Source: Metabacillus rhizolycopersici (GTDB lineage: Bacteria; Bacillota; Bacilli; Bacillales; Bacillaceae). From it: a stretch of DNA of 64,000 bases. Location of the stretch: positions 62,001-126,000 of the forward strand of contig NZ_JAIQUM010000005.1 of NCBI RefSeq assembly GCF_020075705.1. Reading direction: 5' to 3'. The position numbers and the translations under genes are program-made. Shown here one piece after another: positions 46,305 through 56,199 of this stretch (positions within the stretch are counted from its first letter, which is position 1; each line of letters starts with the position of its first letter). Below the pieces are notes generated by a model that worked only from the letters and a program-made list of their open reading frames with translations, was not told the origin of the DNA and made no database searches.

Positions 46305-47498
46305 TTACTTGCTTGTTGAAAGTGAGGGGATATAAAGAATTTGTCCTTCATATACATCTTGATTTGCTTGTAAATCATTTACACGAAGGATTTGTTGAAC
46401 CGATAATTCATATCGTTCACAAATAAGCTCGAGCGTATCTCCCTGTTGGACAATACACATTTTCAATCTTGAGAAATCATCTTCTCCTTCACGAGCGAAA
46501 AGACTTGTTAAATAATGTGAATCTTTTGGTTCCTCTTCTTCACGTGTCGTAACTTCAACTGATTCCGCTTGATTTTCGCCGCTAGCGGGATCTTCCGATT
46601 TGGAGAAAAAGGAATATTGCACTTCTTTCGGTTCAACCGTCTCTTGTTCCTCTTTCCTAACCTCAACAACAAATGGATTGTAAAGGTCTTCCTGTTCATC
46701 CTGCTGGCCTTCTTGCTCTTCGTCCTGCCAGTCTTCTTCCTGCTCATCTTCCTGACTTTCTTCTACAATCTCACTTCCAATAGCAGCTACTTCTAAATCG
46801 TCATGACTAGTTGTAGATAGTAATTCTACTTCTTCCTCTTCCTCGCGAACTTCCTCCGGCTTGATATTCAAAGGTGATAATTTGTCCACGTCTTCCCCAG
46901 TTGTCTCTTCCTCCTGATAAAATGATGAGAAAGGATGTGTAGTATTTGTTTGGATAGGTGAAGATCCCTCGTGCGCATCCCATGTTTGTGACTGTGGACC
47001 TCTGAAAAGCGCTTCAAAAACCGCTTCTTCCTGTCTCTCACCTTCTTCATCTTCAGCCTCAGTTGACTGGGGTTGATCATTTAAGATACCACTTATCGAT
47101 AAGTCCGCTACTAATTTTAGGCATTTTAATTCTGGCATTTCATAATCAAATGATTCAATTGACACATACACTTCATCTAAATTCTCGATTCGATTACTTG
47201 GAATTGTGATATCAACTGGAAAGCGATGATTGATAATGCTGATACCATCTTCACGTGTTTGAACTTCATTTACATACCTTACATTTGCAAAATTAAATTG
47301 ATCATGCTCTTCTGCTTCATTATCTATTTTGTATTCACCCGTAAGTTGGAGTGCACCTCGAATTGAAATGTACTGCTCATGCTCATGAATTGCAATATCA
47401 GGTTCTAATGAGATAGATAACAGTTCAGATACTTCCTGTCCCTTTTGAAACCATACCGATTCTTCAACAGAAAAACGTAAATGTTGTTTCTGTGACAA
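46305..47498 (-). CDS. spoVID: Spore coat morphogenetic protein SpoVID
   Basis: SpoVID drives encasement of the spore by coat proteins and recruits SafA. About 397 residues: an N-terminal folded domain (LRFSVEESVWFQKGQEVSELLS) that meets SpoIVA and the coat, a long Glu/Gln-rich acidic linker, and a C-terminal LysM domain (CIVQQGDTLELICERYELS...YIPSL). The TTG at 47498 (MSQKQHLRF) is preferred, with AAGGAGGAATTCAT directly ahead. A sigmaE-type promoter lies at 47545-47572. Confidence 0.93.
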   Translation of the reverse strand: MSQKQHLRFSVEESVWFQKGQEVSELLSISLEPDIAIHEHEQYISIRGALQLTGEYKIDNEAEEHDQFNFANVRYVNEVQTREDGISIINHRFPVDITIPSNRIENLDEVYVSIESFDYEMPELKCLKLVADLSISGILNDQPQSTEAEDEEGERQEEAVFEALFRGPQSQTWDAHEGSSPIQTNTTHPFSSFYQEEETTGEDVDKLSPLNIKPEEVREEEEEVELLSTTSHDDLEVAAIGSEIVEESQEDEQEEDWQDEEQEGQQDEQEDLYNPFVVEVRKEEQETVEPKEVQYSFFSKSEDPASGENQAESVEVTTREEEEPKDSHYLTSLFAREGEDDFSRLKMCIVQQGDTLELICERYELSVQQILRVNDLQANQDVYEGQILYIPSLSTSK

Positions 47499-47544
47499 AT
47501 GAATTCCTCCTTTCAAATAGCCTAACAAATTACTATGACACTAC

Positions 47545-47572
47545 AGATGTATGTTGAAAAGGTTGAAAATAT
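47545..47572 (-). promoter_or_regulatory. sigmaE-type promoter of spoVID-ysxE
   Basis: On the minus strand CATATT (ATATT at 47572-47568), 14 nt, then CATACATCT (47553-47545). The -35 is a perfect ATATT and the -10 fits CATACA, with the spacing expected for sigmaE. Confidence 0.7.
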
Positions 47573-47619
47573 GATTGTTTCTCTTTAAATTCACTCTATC
47601 TAAGTACCCTATAAATGCA

Positions 47620-47655
47620 AAAAAGATCTAACATGTATCTATGTTAGACCTTTTT
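47620..47655 (-). terminator. Terminator of the heme operon (after hemL)
   Basis: AAAAAGATCTAACAT pairs with ATGTTAGACCTTTTT, one mismatch, 109 nt past the hemL stop, with TTTTTT on the minus strand. Confidence 0.85.
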
Positions 47656-47763
47656 CGTGTATGTTGGAAAATAGTAAGAATGAGACATAACTTGAGATGC
47701 TGCATCTACCTGCATCGACTTATGTCATCCCTAAAGTTTGAGAGGTCACTCCGCTTTTATCTT

Positions 47764-49050
47764 TTATTTCAATGTAGCAAATGCCTTTCTAGCTGCTTCA
47801 ATTGTAAATTCAATATCCTCATCAGTATGGGCTGTTGACAGGAACAAACCTTCAAATTGTGAAGGGGGTAGGAATACTCCTTCGTTTGCCATACTTCGAT
47901 AATAGCTAGCAAAATACTCAAGATTTGATGTTTTTGCAGCTTCGTAGTTTATGACAGGTTCATTTGTAAAGAAGAAACCAATCATTGAGCCCGCACGATT
48001 AATCGTATGAGGAATTTCATAATCAATTGCAGCCTTTGACAAACCTTCCTCAAGGCGATCTGCTTTTCGGTTAAATTCTATATAAGATTCTCTTGTCAAA
48101 AGCTTTAATGTTTCGTATCCCGCCGTCATTGCAAGTGGGTTACCTGACAATGTACCAGCTTGGTAAATTGGCCCGTTTGGTGCGATTTGTTGCATAATTT
48201 CTCGCTTACCACCGAAAGCACCAACAGGTAATCCTCCACCGATTACTTTTCCTAAACATGTTAAATCTGGAGTGACACCAAAGTAGCCTTGGGCACACTC
48301 ATAATCAACACGGAAGCCTGTCATAACTTCATCAAAAATGAGAAGTGCACCATATTGCTCTGTTACCTCACGCAGTCCTTCTAAAAAGCCTGCTTGAGGT
48401 GGTACAACACCCATATTTCCTGCAACTGGCTCAACGATTACACCTGCGATATCTTCTCCGAATTGTTCAAACGCATAGCGAATGCTTTCAAGATCATTAT
48501 AAGGAACCGTAATTGTATTTTTTGCAACACCTTCTGGAACACCTGGACTATCAGGCAGTCCTAATGTCGCGACTCCAGATCCCGCTTTAATTAATAAGGA
48601 GTCACCATGCCCATGGTAGCAGCCCTCAAACTTAATAATTTTATTGCGACCAGTATAACCACGCGCCAAACGCAATGCACTCATTGTAGCTTCTGTACCG
48701 GAGTTTACCATACGTATAATTTCAATTGATGGCACTCGCTCGATAACAAGCTTTGCCAATTCGTTCTCGATCAAAGTCGGGGCACCAAAGCTTGTCCCAG
48801 ATTCTACAACCTGTTTAAGAGCTTCGACAACCGTACCATGAGAATGACCGTGAATTAACGGACCCCATGATAAGACATAATCGATATATTCATTTCCATC
48901 AATATCAACAATTTTAGAACCTTTCCCATGGTCCATAACAATTGGGTTCATCCCAACAGATTTAAAAGCACGAACAGGACTATTTACACCACCTGGCATT
49001 AACGTTTGCGCTTCTTGAAATGCTTTTTTGCTTCTTGCAAAGCTTTTCAT
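47764..49050 (-). CDS. hemL: Glutamate-1-semialdehyde 2,1-aminomutase HemL
   Basis: A PLP enzyme that converts glutamate-1-semialdehyde to 5-aminolevulinate. The 428 residues include [55 protein letters not shown] and the PLP lysine in [17 protein letters not shown] near residue 268. ATG 49050 follows GAAAGGGGAAAGCAA. It is the last gene of hemAXCDBL, but repeat copy H now fills the 227-nt gap before it. Confidence 0.97.
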   Translation of the reverse strand: MKSFARSKKAFQEAQTLMPGGVNSPVRAFKSVGMNPIVMDHGKGSKIVDIDGNEYIDYVLSWGPLIHGHSHGTVVEALKQVVESGTSFGAPTLIENELAKLVIERVPSIEIIRMVNSGTEATMSALRLARGYTGRNKIIKFEGCYHGHGDSLLIKAGSGVATLGLPDSPGVPEGVAKNTITVPYNDLESIRYAFEQFGEDIAGVIVEPVAGNMGVVPPQAGFLEGLREVTEQYGALLIFDEVMTGFRVDYECAQGYFGVTPDLTCLGKVIGGGLPVGAFGGKREIMQQIAPNGPIYQAGTLSGNPLAMTAGYETLKLLTRESYIEFNRKADRLEEGLSKAAIDYEIPHTINRAGSMIGFFFTNEPVINYEAAKTSNLEYFASYYRSMANEGVFLPPSQFEGLFLSTAHTDEDIEFTIEAARKAFATLK

Positions 49051-49097
49051 TTGCTTTCCCCTTTCTCAACTTCATCATCTTGTAAAAGGATTATTTG

Positions 49098-49273
49098 AAC
49101 TTAGTTTTCGTGTCCAGCCCCGAAGCACAGGACGTGCAAGTACAGGCAAGGCGATTAACGTCGCGTTTTTGACTGCCTCTTGGGTCTACAGCCACACATG
49201 CATTGAAGGTAAGGAACACCTTCTATTCATGTGCGTCTTATGCTATGCCTGAGGCTGAACAGGCGCTTCCGCT
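49098..49273 (-). repeat. Dispersed repeat copy H (minus orientation, expanded, tail type 2)
   Basis: The only copy in minus orientation. It starts AGCGGAAGCGCC at 49273 and has the hairpin CACATGAATAGAAGGT with ACCTTCAATGCATGTG. An extra stretch of about 60 nt sits near the end before GGCTGGACACGAAAACTAAG. It lies between hemB and hemL. Confidence 0.85.
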
Positions 49274-49277
49274 TTTC

Positions 49278-50258
49278 TTATTCTTTTAACCAGCCAGCAA
49301 CATCCTTAGCAAAGTAAGTGATAATTAAATCTACACCTGCTCGCTTCATACCAACTAACGATTCCATTACAATCGCTCGTTCATCTACCCAACCGTTCAA
49401 AGCAGCAGCTTTAATCATCGAATATTCTCCACTAACATTATAAGCAACAATCGGCACATTAAAGTTATTTTTCACGTCACGGATAATGTCTAAATAAGCT
49501 AATGCAGGCTTGACGATTAAGAAGTCTGCTCCTTCTTCAAGATCAGATTGCGCTTCACGTAATGCTTCCTCACGATTCGCAGGGTCCATTTGATATGTTT
49601 TACGGTCACCGAATTGTGGCGCACTTTGGGCTGCATCACGGAAGGGGCCGTAGTACGCACTCGCATATTTGACTGCATATGACATGATTGGAATATGCTC
49701 AAAGCCAGCCTCATCCAAGCCTTTGCGAATCGCCGCAACGAAGCCATCCATCATATTTGACGGAGCAATAATATCAGCTCCTGCTTGCGCTTGACTTACA
49801 GCAGTCTGCGCTAATAAATCAAGTGAAGGGTCATTAAGTACTTGACCATTTTCAACGATGCCACAATGCCCATGATCTGTAAATTCACATAAACATGTAT
49901 CAGCGACAACGATAAGATCTGGGTAAGATTCTTTCACTTGTCTTGTAGCTAGTTGAACGATACCATGATCATGATAAGCTTGTGATCCTACTTCATCCTT
50001 ATGATCTTGGTCTGGTACACCAAACAAGATAATCGACTTGATTCCTAAAGAAACAACCTCTTTTATTTCCTCATTTAATAAATCTAATGAAAATTGAAAA
50101 ACACCAGGCATTGACACAACTTCGTTTTTCTTATTTTCTCCTTCAACAACAAAGATTGGATAAATAAAATCCTCTGTTCGAAGATGATTTTCCCTTAACA
50201 TTGCCCTCATATTCGCACTACTACGTAAACGACGATGTCTTGCAAATTGAATATCCAT
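49278..50258 (-). CDS. hemB: Porphobilinogen synthase (5-aminolevulinate dehydratase) HemB
   Basis: HemB joins two 5-aminolevulinate molecules into porphobilinogen. The 326 residues have the zinc-ligand cluster [14 protein letters not shown] near residue 120, active-site lysines in [14 protein letters not shown] and [12 protein letters not shown], and the MPGVFQFS start region. I chose ATG 50258 ([12 protein letters not shown]) with AGAGAGGTTGATTTG ahead. It lies 4 nt after hemD. Confidence 0.97.
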   Translation of the reverse strand: MDIQFARHRRLRSSANMRAMLRENHLRTEDFIYPIFVVEGENKKNEVVSMPGVFQFSLDLLNEEIKEVVSLGIKSIILFGVPDQDHKDEVGSQAYHDHGIVQLATRQVKESYPDLIVVADTCLCEFTDHGHCGIVENGQVLNDPSLDLLAQTAVSQAQAGADIIAPSNMMDGFVAAIRKGLDEAGFEHIPIMSYAVKYASAYYGPFRDAAQSAPQFGDRKTYQMDPANREEALREAQSDLEEGADFLIVKPALAYLDIIRDVKNNFNVPIVAYNVSGEYSMIKAAALNGWVDERAIVMESLVGMKRAGVDLIITYFAKDVAGWLKE

Positions 50259-50262
50259 CAAA

Positions 50263-51057
50263 TCAACCTCTCTCTTTCACTTCCAGCTCTATCATTAACT
50301 TTACCATATCTTCGATTGTATAAGTATCCGGCATAAAACCTTTGTACCCATACTCCATTAACGTCTTGTTTGTGATAGGACCGATACAAATAAAAGACAC
50401 TTTTTTTAAGTGCTTGCTTAATGTATCCTGCTGGAAAACTTTCATAAAACTATCAACTGTCGATGAACTTGTAAATGTTATGTAATCAATTTCTTGTTTT
50501 TGAACGTAATCTCTTAGTTTATTTGCTTCTTCCATGTTATGCAATGTTTCATATACAACTAAATCTGTGACAGTAAATCCGTATTCTTTCAACTCACTTA
50601 CGAGCACAGGACGTGCAAGATTACCGCGAATCACCAATATCTTCGAGTGAATTGGAAGTTTTCCCTTCATACTTTCTGCTAACTTTTCTGCAACGAATTC
50701 CTCAGGGATAATCGAAACCGACAAACCTAACGTTTCCATCCTTTTGCTTGTTTTACTGCCTACGGATGCTGCAATTAAATGCTTTAAGTTCGAATAAGGA
50801 ATCTTCCATTTATCTAAATATTTTTTAAAATAGGATACACCATTTGCACTTGTAAAAACGATACAATCATATTCTTTAACGTTTACTATCGTGGACTTTA
50901 TTGCATGATCATTTGCATGATTTGCCCTTATTTCGAGCAGTGGCGTTGTAATCGCAACACCACCTACAGCTTCAATTTTTCCAATAAATTCCGTGACTTG
51001 AGCTTTTGCCCGAGTGATTAATACCCGCTTCCCCTGTAAAGGTCGATCGGCCATCAT
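50263..51057 (-). CDS. hemD: Uroporphyrinogen-III synthase HemD
   Basis: HemD closes the linear tetrapyrrole with inversion of ring D. The 264 residues show the two-lobed HEM4 fold: [26 protein letters not shown], and the C-terminal [14 protein letters not shown] and [16 protein letters not shown]. Sequence conservation in this family is low, but the position and these motifs are clear. The ATG overlaps the hemC stop by one base (TAATG), so translation is coupled. Confidence 0.95.
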   Translation of the reverse strand: MMADRPLQGKRVLITRAKAQVTEFIGKIEAVGGVAITTPLLEIRANHANDHAIKSTIVNVKEYDCIVFTSANGVSYFKKYLDKWKIPYSNLKHLIAASVGSKTSKRMETLGLSVSIIPEEFVAEKLAESMKGKLPIHSKILVIRGNLARPVLVSELKEYGFTVTDLVVYETLHNMEEANKLRDYVQKQEIDYITFTSSSTVDSFMKVFQQDTLSKHLKKVSFICIGPITNKTLMEYGYKGFMPDTYTIEDMVKLMIELEVKERG

Positions 51058-51989
51058 TATTGATTTAGCTCCGCTTTTACTCGGTCTATTAACGCCTTCG
51101 CTCCTTGCTCAGTTAATATCGTTGAAACATCCCCACCTAGTTCGACTGGATCTTTACCTGTATATTGCTGTTTATATACTTCTTTTCCGTCTGGGGAAGC
51201 AATTAAACCTGTGAAGGTAATCTCTTGCTTTTCATTCACTGTCGCAAAACCTGCAATTGGAACTTGGCAGCCACCCTCCATTTTTGTAAGAAAGGTTCTT
51301 TCTGCTTTTACAGCCAACTGTGTTGCCACATCTGTGAATTTCTCTAGTAGGTCTAATAACTCCTGATCATTTTCACGACATTCAATCGCTAGCGCACCTT
51401 GACCTACTGCAGGTAAGCATACCTCAGGTTCTAAAAATTCAGTGACAACTTCCTTACTCCACCCCATTCTTGATAATCCAGCTGCAGCTAAAATAATCGC
51501 ATCATACTCTTCTGTTTTAAGCTTTTCAAGACGCGTGTCAATATTTCCTCTAATCCACTTTATTTCTATGTCCGGTCGCTCCATTAACAGTTGTGCACTT
51601 CTTCTTAAGCTACTAGTTCCGACCACTGCACCTATTGGCAATTCTGCTAACTTCTTGTGATCCTTGGAAATTAACACATCACGATGATCCTCACGTTTTG
51701 GAATGCAGCCAATCGTTAACCCTTCTGGGAGGATTCCTGGCATATCTTTCATACTATGTACAGCCATGTCGATTTCGCCATCAATCATCGCTTGTTCTAT
51801 TTCTTTTACAAAAAGGCCCTTTCCACCTACTTTTGATAACGTTACATCTAAAATTCGGTCACCCTTTGTTACAATTTCCTTGACCTCAAATTCGAATGGT
51901 AATCCAAATGCTTTAAGTTGATCAATTACCCAATTAGTTTGTGTTAATGCAAGTTTACTTCGTCTTGAGCCTACAATAATTTTTCGCAT
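51057..51989 (-). CDS. hemC: Hydroxymethylbilane synthase HemC
   Basis: HemC polymerises four porphobilinogens on its dipyrromethane cofactor. The 310 residues include [30 protein letters not shown]-type [12 protein letters not shown], and the cofactor cysteine in [12 protein letters not shown] near residue 242. The start is at 51989, after hemX. Everything expected of a functional enzyme is present. Confidence 0.97.
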   Translation of the reverse strand: MRKIIVGSRRSKLALTQTNWVIDQLKAFGLPFEFEVKEIVTKGDRILDVTLSKVGGKGLFVKEIEQAMIDGEIDMAVHSMKDMPGILPEGLTIGCIPKREDHRDVLISKDHKKLAELPIGAVVGTSSLRRSAQLLMERPDIEIKWIRGNIDTRLEKLKTEEYDAIILAAAGLSRMGWSKEVVTEFLEPEVCLPAVGQGALAIECRENDQELLDLLEKFTDVATQLAVKAERTFLTKMEGGCQVPIAGFATVNEKQEITFTGLIASPDGKEVYKQQYTGKDPVELGGDVSTILTEQGAKALIDRVKAELNQ

Positions 51990-52020
51990 GCTAACCTCCT
52001 ACTATATTCTAAAGATGTCA

Positions 52021-52851
52021 TTAAGAACCCCAAAAGTGAAATCTTGATAAGCTACCAAATAAGAAGAAATTGATTAATAAGACAAGAAATGATGCGATAT
52101 TCAATAGTGCGACTGATTTACCTCGCAAATCTCTCACAATTCGAATATATAAATAAACGCTATACGTAATGATTACCATAAAAGAGCCTATTACCTTCGC
52201 ATCATATAAATTGAATGTTTCAACTTTTATGTACGCCCAAATCATTCCAAGGATGAGGCTCAATAAGAGCATAGGTACTCCAATGATATTTAATATATAT
52301 GACATATGATCAAGTTTTGCCAAATCCTCTAAGCGTAGAAGTCGTTTTCCCCACTTCTTCTTTTTCAATAAATTATATTGAATCGTATAAAGAATCGAAA
52401 AAACAAACGATAGTGAAAATGCACCATACGACAGTATTGCCATTGTAATATGAATCAATAATAATTCAGAAACAAGCTGACTTGAGACCGCCGCTGATAC
52501 ATAGTGTGCTGGTGCAAATGTATGTAAGGCCATCATGATAAAGCCAATCACATTTGTGAAAAACAGGATGAACTCTGCTCGGATAAATTTATTTACTACT
52601 ACAGATAACGTAACTAAGACCCACGTGTAAAAATATAAACCTTCAAATACATTTAAAACAGGAAATCTTCCCGTTTCAAACATAAGAGTAAATAAAAAAA
52701 TTGTTTGTAAAAACCAAACAATAGAAAGTAACCAGAAGGCTGCACGTTTCGCCTTCCGGTTATGTTGAAGAAAATCTATAAAATATAAAAGTACACATAA
52801 TGCGTAAAGTATAATGGCAACCTCATTGATTCTAGTTAAACTCATCTCCAT
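52021..52851 (-). CDS. hemX: HemX, membrane protein of the heme operon
   Basis: A 276-residue polytopic protein (about eight helices) of the CcsA/ResC-like cytochrome assembly family. In B. subtilis HemX lowers the cellular level of HemA. The WAYIKVETFNLYDAK segment near residue 215 carries the WGxxxxW-like region in reduced form, so it should not be a full heme ligase. It lies between hemA and hemC. ATG 52851 has AGGAGTTTTTGT in front. Confidence 0.93.
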   Translation of the reverse strand: MEMSLTRINEVAIILYALCVLLYFIDFLQHNRKAKRAAFWLLSIVWFLQTIFLFTLMFETGRFPVLNVFEGLYFYTWVLVTLSVVVNKFIRAEFILFFTNVIGFIMMALHTFAPAHYVSAAVSSQLVSELLLIHITMAILSYGAFSLSFVFSILYTIQYNLLKKKKWGKRLLRLEDLAKLDHMSYILNIIGVPMLLLSLILGMIWAYIKVETFNLYDAKVIGSFMVIITYSVYLYIRIVRDLRGKSVALLNIASFLVLLINFFLFGSLSRFHFWGS

Positions 52852-53006
52852 ACAAAAACTCCTATGACGTATTTACGCCATTATCTACAATCAAAGAAAA
52901 ATAAAGTTTTACTGCAATCCCTACTGAAATTAGGATAAAATAAGTAGGTTACACTTTTAAACGTCCAAATCAATTTTAATTTATAAAAATAGATTAGGTT
53001 AAGCGA

Positions 53007-53037
53007 GTTCTTTCCCGTTTCTTTTGTAGGAAAGAAC
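53007..53037 (-). terminator. Stem-loop between hemA and hemX
   Basis: GTTCTTTCC pairs with GGAAAGAAC around a 13-nt loop, 8 nt past hemA. There is no strong T run, so it may reduce rather than stop transcription into hemX. Confidence 0.5.
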
Positions 53038-53044
53038 ATCTCAT

Positions 53045-54403
53045 TTACGATTGAAGCGTTACTCGATGATTTGAAAGGTGCCCCTTTGTTCGGAATGAAC
53101 GTATTTCCGCTCTTTCATTTTGCACCTGAACATCAACTTCTTCTTCAATATTAAAGATTTTCATAAATAGCTCCAATGCTTCATCAGCATTTGCTTCCGA
53201 TGAAAGTTCCTTCACTTTCATAATTGGATCTTTAAGTAATTGATTAACAATGCTTTTTGTATGCTTACTAAGCACTTTTCTTTCACGATCAGTTAGATTA
53301 GGCATTTTCCGTTCGATACTTTCCATTGTCTCTGCCTGTATATTTAGCGCCTTTTGACGAAGCGCTGAAATGACGGGTACAACACCTAGTGTATTGATCC
53401 ATTGCTTAAATTGAACAATCTCTTCCTCAATCATAAGCTCAATCTCCTTTGCAGCTACCTTACGTTCCTGCATATTCGCATCAACAATCCCTTGTAAATC
53501 ATCGATGTCATAAAGAAATACGCTATCTAATTCTCCCAGTAGCGGATCAATATCGCGAGGAACAGCAATATCAACCATAAATAAAGGACGACCTTTTCTC
53601 ATTTTTTCAACATTTGTCATCATTTCTTTTGTTATAACAAAATCTTTTGCTCCAGTTGAGCTTATGAGAATATCTGCTTCAACTAAACCACATTGAAGCT
53701 CGTTCATAGACTTAGCTTTACCATTGAAGCGATCTGCTAGCTCTTCCGCCTTTTGCAGCGTTCTATTCATCACAGTTACTTTCCCGACACCATTACCATG
53801 TAAGTTTTGCACTGCTAGCTCGCCCATTTTACCGGCCCCTAAAATAAGCACATGCTTAGACTGTAAATCTCCCAAAATCTTCTTTGCCAATTCTACAGCA
53901 GCATAACTTACTGAAACAGCATTAGCACCGATATCTGTTTCCGAATGAGAACGCTTTGCTAAAGTGATAACCTGCTTAAATAATTGATTGAAAATTGTAC
54001 CTATTGTTTGATTTTCTTGGGCAAGTAAAAAGCTAGTCCGGACCTGGCCAAGAATTTGCGTTTCCCCTAAGATCATTGAGTCTAAACCACACGCTACTCT
54101 ACATAAATGATCCAATGCACCGTCATGTTCATAGATAAATAAGTACGGTGCTATTTTTTCTTTATCTAATCCGAACCATTCTGCTAAAAAAGATTTTATA
54201 TAATAACGCCCAGTGTGAAGTTGGTCGACCACGGCATAAACCTCGGTGCGATTACATGTCGAGACAATCACGTTTTCCAGAATGCTTTTTTGGTCTTTCA
54301 ACTGTTTCATCGCTTCAGCTAGATCATTTGGTTCGAACGTAAGCTTTTCACGAATTTCAACAGGGGCTGTTTTATAATTTAAGCCGACAACAAGTATATG
54401 CAT
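53045..54403 (-). CDS. hemA: Glutamyl-tRNA reductase HemA
   Basis: HemA reduces glutamyl-tRNA to glutamate-1-semialdehyde, the committed step of C5 heme synthesis. The 452 residues show [15 protein letters not shown], the catalytic Cys in [10 protein letters not shown] near residue 50, [15 protein letters not shown], the NADPH site [12 protein letters not shown] near 190, and a C-terminal dimerisation helix. It is the first gene of the heme operon and its regulated step. The start is ATG 54403, with GTAAAGGGAA ahead. Confidence 0.97.
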   Translation of the reverse strand: MHILVVGLNYKTAPVEIREKLTFEPNDLAEAMKQLKDQKSILENVIVSTCNRTEVYAVVDQLHTGRYYIKSFLAEWFGLDKEKIAPYLFIYEHDGALDHLCRVACGLDSMILGETQILGQVRTSFLLAQENQTIGTIFNQLFKQVITLAKRSHSETDIGANAVSVSYAAVELAKKILGDLQSKHVLILGAGKMGELAVQNLHGNGVGKVTVMNRTLQKAEELADRFNGKAKSMNELQCGLVEADILISSTGAKDFVITKEMMTNVEKMRKGRPLFMVDIAVPRDIDPLLGELDSVFLYDIDDLQGIVDANMQERKVAAKEIELMIEEEIVQFKQWINTLGVVPVISALRQKALNIQAETMESIERKMPNLTDRERKVLSKHTKSIVNQLLKDPIMKVKELSSEANADEALELFMKIFNIEEEVDVQVQNERAEIRSFRTKGHLSNHRVTLQS

Positions 54404-54874
54404 TTCCCTTTACACCCCCAAATGCAAAGATCCCTTTTATCTAGTATATCATGGTCATGTTGATACACTGTTAGAAAATGTGAACAGTATTTGAAACTCT
54501 GTGTTATGATTAATAAGATTTTATTAATTGTACGGTGTAGCTCGTAAGAAGTAAAATAATCAGTACTTTAGACCTTTAAAAAGCTACATAATTTGTCACA
54601 ATCCTTTATGCTTATTACCTTGTACAATAACAAATTTTAGGTTATTAATCAAGTTATTGGTCTGTGAGAGAATGTATTTTAGGAGAAAGAAAGCATGAGG
54701 TTCAGACAATCAATTAAGTGAATCTTATCTTAGCTTTAACTGACAGTTTTGCTAGGGTAAATAGTAGAATTAGACTTCTTCGAACCCATTCCTGAAACGA
54801 TTAACTATATCGTTATTGCGTCTTAATCTCTTCACTATTCATTTAATCTATTACGTTTATCAAGAGGTGTGTCC
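54404..54874. other. Divergent intergenic region hemA / membrane gene
   Basis: About 470 nt carrying the hemA promoter region on one side. TTATGATTAATAAGA at 54504-54518 matches the PerR box TTATAATxATTATAA at 10 of 14 positions; hemA is PerR-controlled in B. subtilis, so this is a weak operator candidate. From 54530 to 54870 I see nothing certain. Confidence 0.35.
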
Positions 54875-55363
54875 ATGAAAAAAGTATCTTTATTACCTGG
54901 TATTATTCTATTAGAAATTGGCATTTTCTATTCGTTCCAAAAGCTAAATATTCAGTTATTTGAAAATCAAAACAGTTGGCAAATTTTACTCATTCTTTTA
55001 GGTGCTGCTTACTTAATTAGTGGACATTTCGAACAAGACAATACTGCAATCCTCCCAGGTATCATTTTAGCTGGGCTCGGGATTCACTTTATTTATCAAG
55101 CAAAGCTCGATTCATGGCCAGATCATCCAGCTGCTTTTCTATTTATTTTAGCCTTAGGAATGCTACTCACTGCTATTAAAACAAAATCAGGGTATGTACA
55201 GGGGTTTGTGTTTTTGTTGATAGGGTTATTTCTTCATTCTTTCCAATCGATTACTGAATCACTTTCCATCGTTGAAAATGGTGGCCATCTCATTGAAAGC
55301 TATTGGCCATTTTTATTGATAGTGATCGGTGCATTCCTATTGTTTTTTAAAAGAAAAAAGTAA
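54875..55363 (+). CDS. Membrane protein with LiaI/LiaF-like transmembrane repeats
   Basis: A 162-residue protein built of six hydrophobic helices in three pairs, each with a PGIIL or LLIGL/LIVIGAFLL signature (LLPGIILLEIGIFYSF, ILPGIILAGLGIHFIY, SYWPFLLIVIGAFLLF). This is the DUF5668-type region known from LiaF/LiaI-like proteins, but no other domain is attached. ATG 54875 follows AAGAGGTGTCC. A hypothetical membrane gene stands at the same place between hemA and ysxC in B. subtilis. Function unknown. Confidence 0.85.
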   Translation: MKKVSLLPGIILLEIGIFYSFQKLNIQLFENQNSWQILLILLGAAYLISGHFEQDNTAILPGIILAGLGIHFIYQAKLDSWPDHPAAFLFILALGMLLTAIKTKSGYVQGFVFLLIGLFLHSFQSITESLSIVENGGHLIESYWPFLLIVIGAFLLFFKRKK

Positions 55364-55386
55364 AGATGTATCCTTCAAAGAACAAA

Positions 55387-55570
55387 AGCGCAAACGCCCG
55401 TTCAGCGACGTATGAACTGGAGCACTCCGTATGAGATAAAGGAAACACGAAGAGCGAATGCGATTCGATGTTGACTTAGCGTATAAGGAGGGTGAAGTTC
55501 ACTAGTCGCTGGGCGCTGGAGCTGGATGCAGTGCGCTTATCTACAGTACAAGAATTTTATAATTTCCTAT
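55387..55570 (+). repeat. Dispersed repeat copy I (divergent middle, tail type 1)
   Basis: The left end is AGCGCAAACGCC and the core ends GGCGCTGGAGCT (55512-55523). The tail has GTGCGCTTATCTACAGTAC and AAGAATTTTATAATTTCC. The middle (about 100 nt, CGTATGAACTGGAGCACTCC...) is unrelated to the other copies, so ends and tail are conserved without the hairpin. Confidence 0.85.
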
Positions 55571-55580
55571 AATAACATTA

Positions 55581-55611
55581 AAGACTGACCCTAGATATTA
55601 GGGTCAGTCTT
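55581..55611. terminator. Bidirectional terminator before ysxC
   Basis: AAGACTGACCCT pairs with AGGGTCAGTCTT around a 7-nt loop, followed by TTTTTTT, adjoining the ysxC stop. Confidence 0.88.
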
Positions 55612-55614
55612 TTT

Positions 55615-56199
55615 TTATGCTGTATACTCTTTAATAATCTTCCATGCTTCATCCTTACCTTGTCCGGTTTCCGATGAAAATAAAACAAATGAGTCAGTCT
55701 TTTCCATGTTTAGAGTATCTTTGATTACTTTCACATGCTTTTGCCATTTGCTTTTTGGAATTTTATCTGCCTTTGTAGCAACAATAATTGCTGGGATGTC
55801 ATAATGCTTTAAAAATCCGTACATTAATACATCATCTTTTGTTGGTGGATGGCGAACGTCGATTAACAAAACAACTGCACGCAGCTGTTCACGTGTTGTC
55901 ATATACGTTTCAATCATTTTCCCCCATATTTCTCGCTCTTTCTTACTTACCTTTGCATAACCATAACCTGGCACATCAACAAAATGCAACACTTCATTGA
56001 TGATATAAAAATTTAGTGTTTGTGTTTTACCAGGCTTTGACGATGTTCTTGCTAGGCTTTTCCGTGCAAGCATCTTATTTATAAATGACGACTTTCCTAC
56101 ATTTGAACGACCAGCGAGAGCAATCTCTGGGAGATTCTCAGCTGGGTATTGGGCGGGCTTTACGGCACTTATTACAATTTCAGAACTAGTTACTTTCAT
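55615..56199 (-). CDS. ysxC: Ribosome biogenesis GTPase YsxC (EngB)
   Basis: A 194-residue TRAFAC GTPase essential for late 50S assembly. It has G1 [12 protein letters not shown] near residue 30, G2 KPGKTQT, G3 DVPGYG and G4 TKADK. The start overlaps the lonA stop by 4 nt, so lonA-ysxC is one unit, as in B. subtilis. All GTPase motifs are intact. Confidence 0.97.
   Translation of the reverse strand: MKVTSSEIVISAVKPAQYPAENLPEIALAGRSNVGKSSFINKMLARKSLARTSSKPGKTQTLNFYIINEVLHFVDVPGYGYAKVSKKEREIWGKMIETYMTTREQLRAVVLLIDVRHPPTKDDVLMYGFLKHYDIPAIIVATKADKIPKSKWQKHVKVIKDTLNMEKTDSFVLFSSETGQGKDEAWKIIKEYTA

Noticed and set aside
46508..46747. Lysine-rich antisense-frame ORF inside spoVID
   Set aside because: Shadow of the acidic spoVID linker; the real frame has the LysM domain and start site.
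54695..54721. Eight-codon ORF with AGGAGAAAGAAAGC in front (MRFRQSIK)
   Set aside because: Too short to support; no hairpin or regulatory context nearby.
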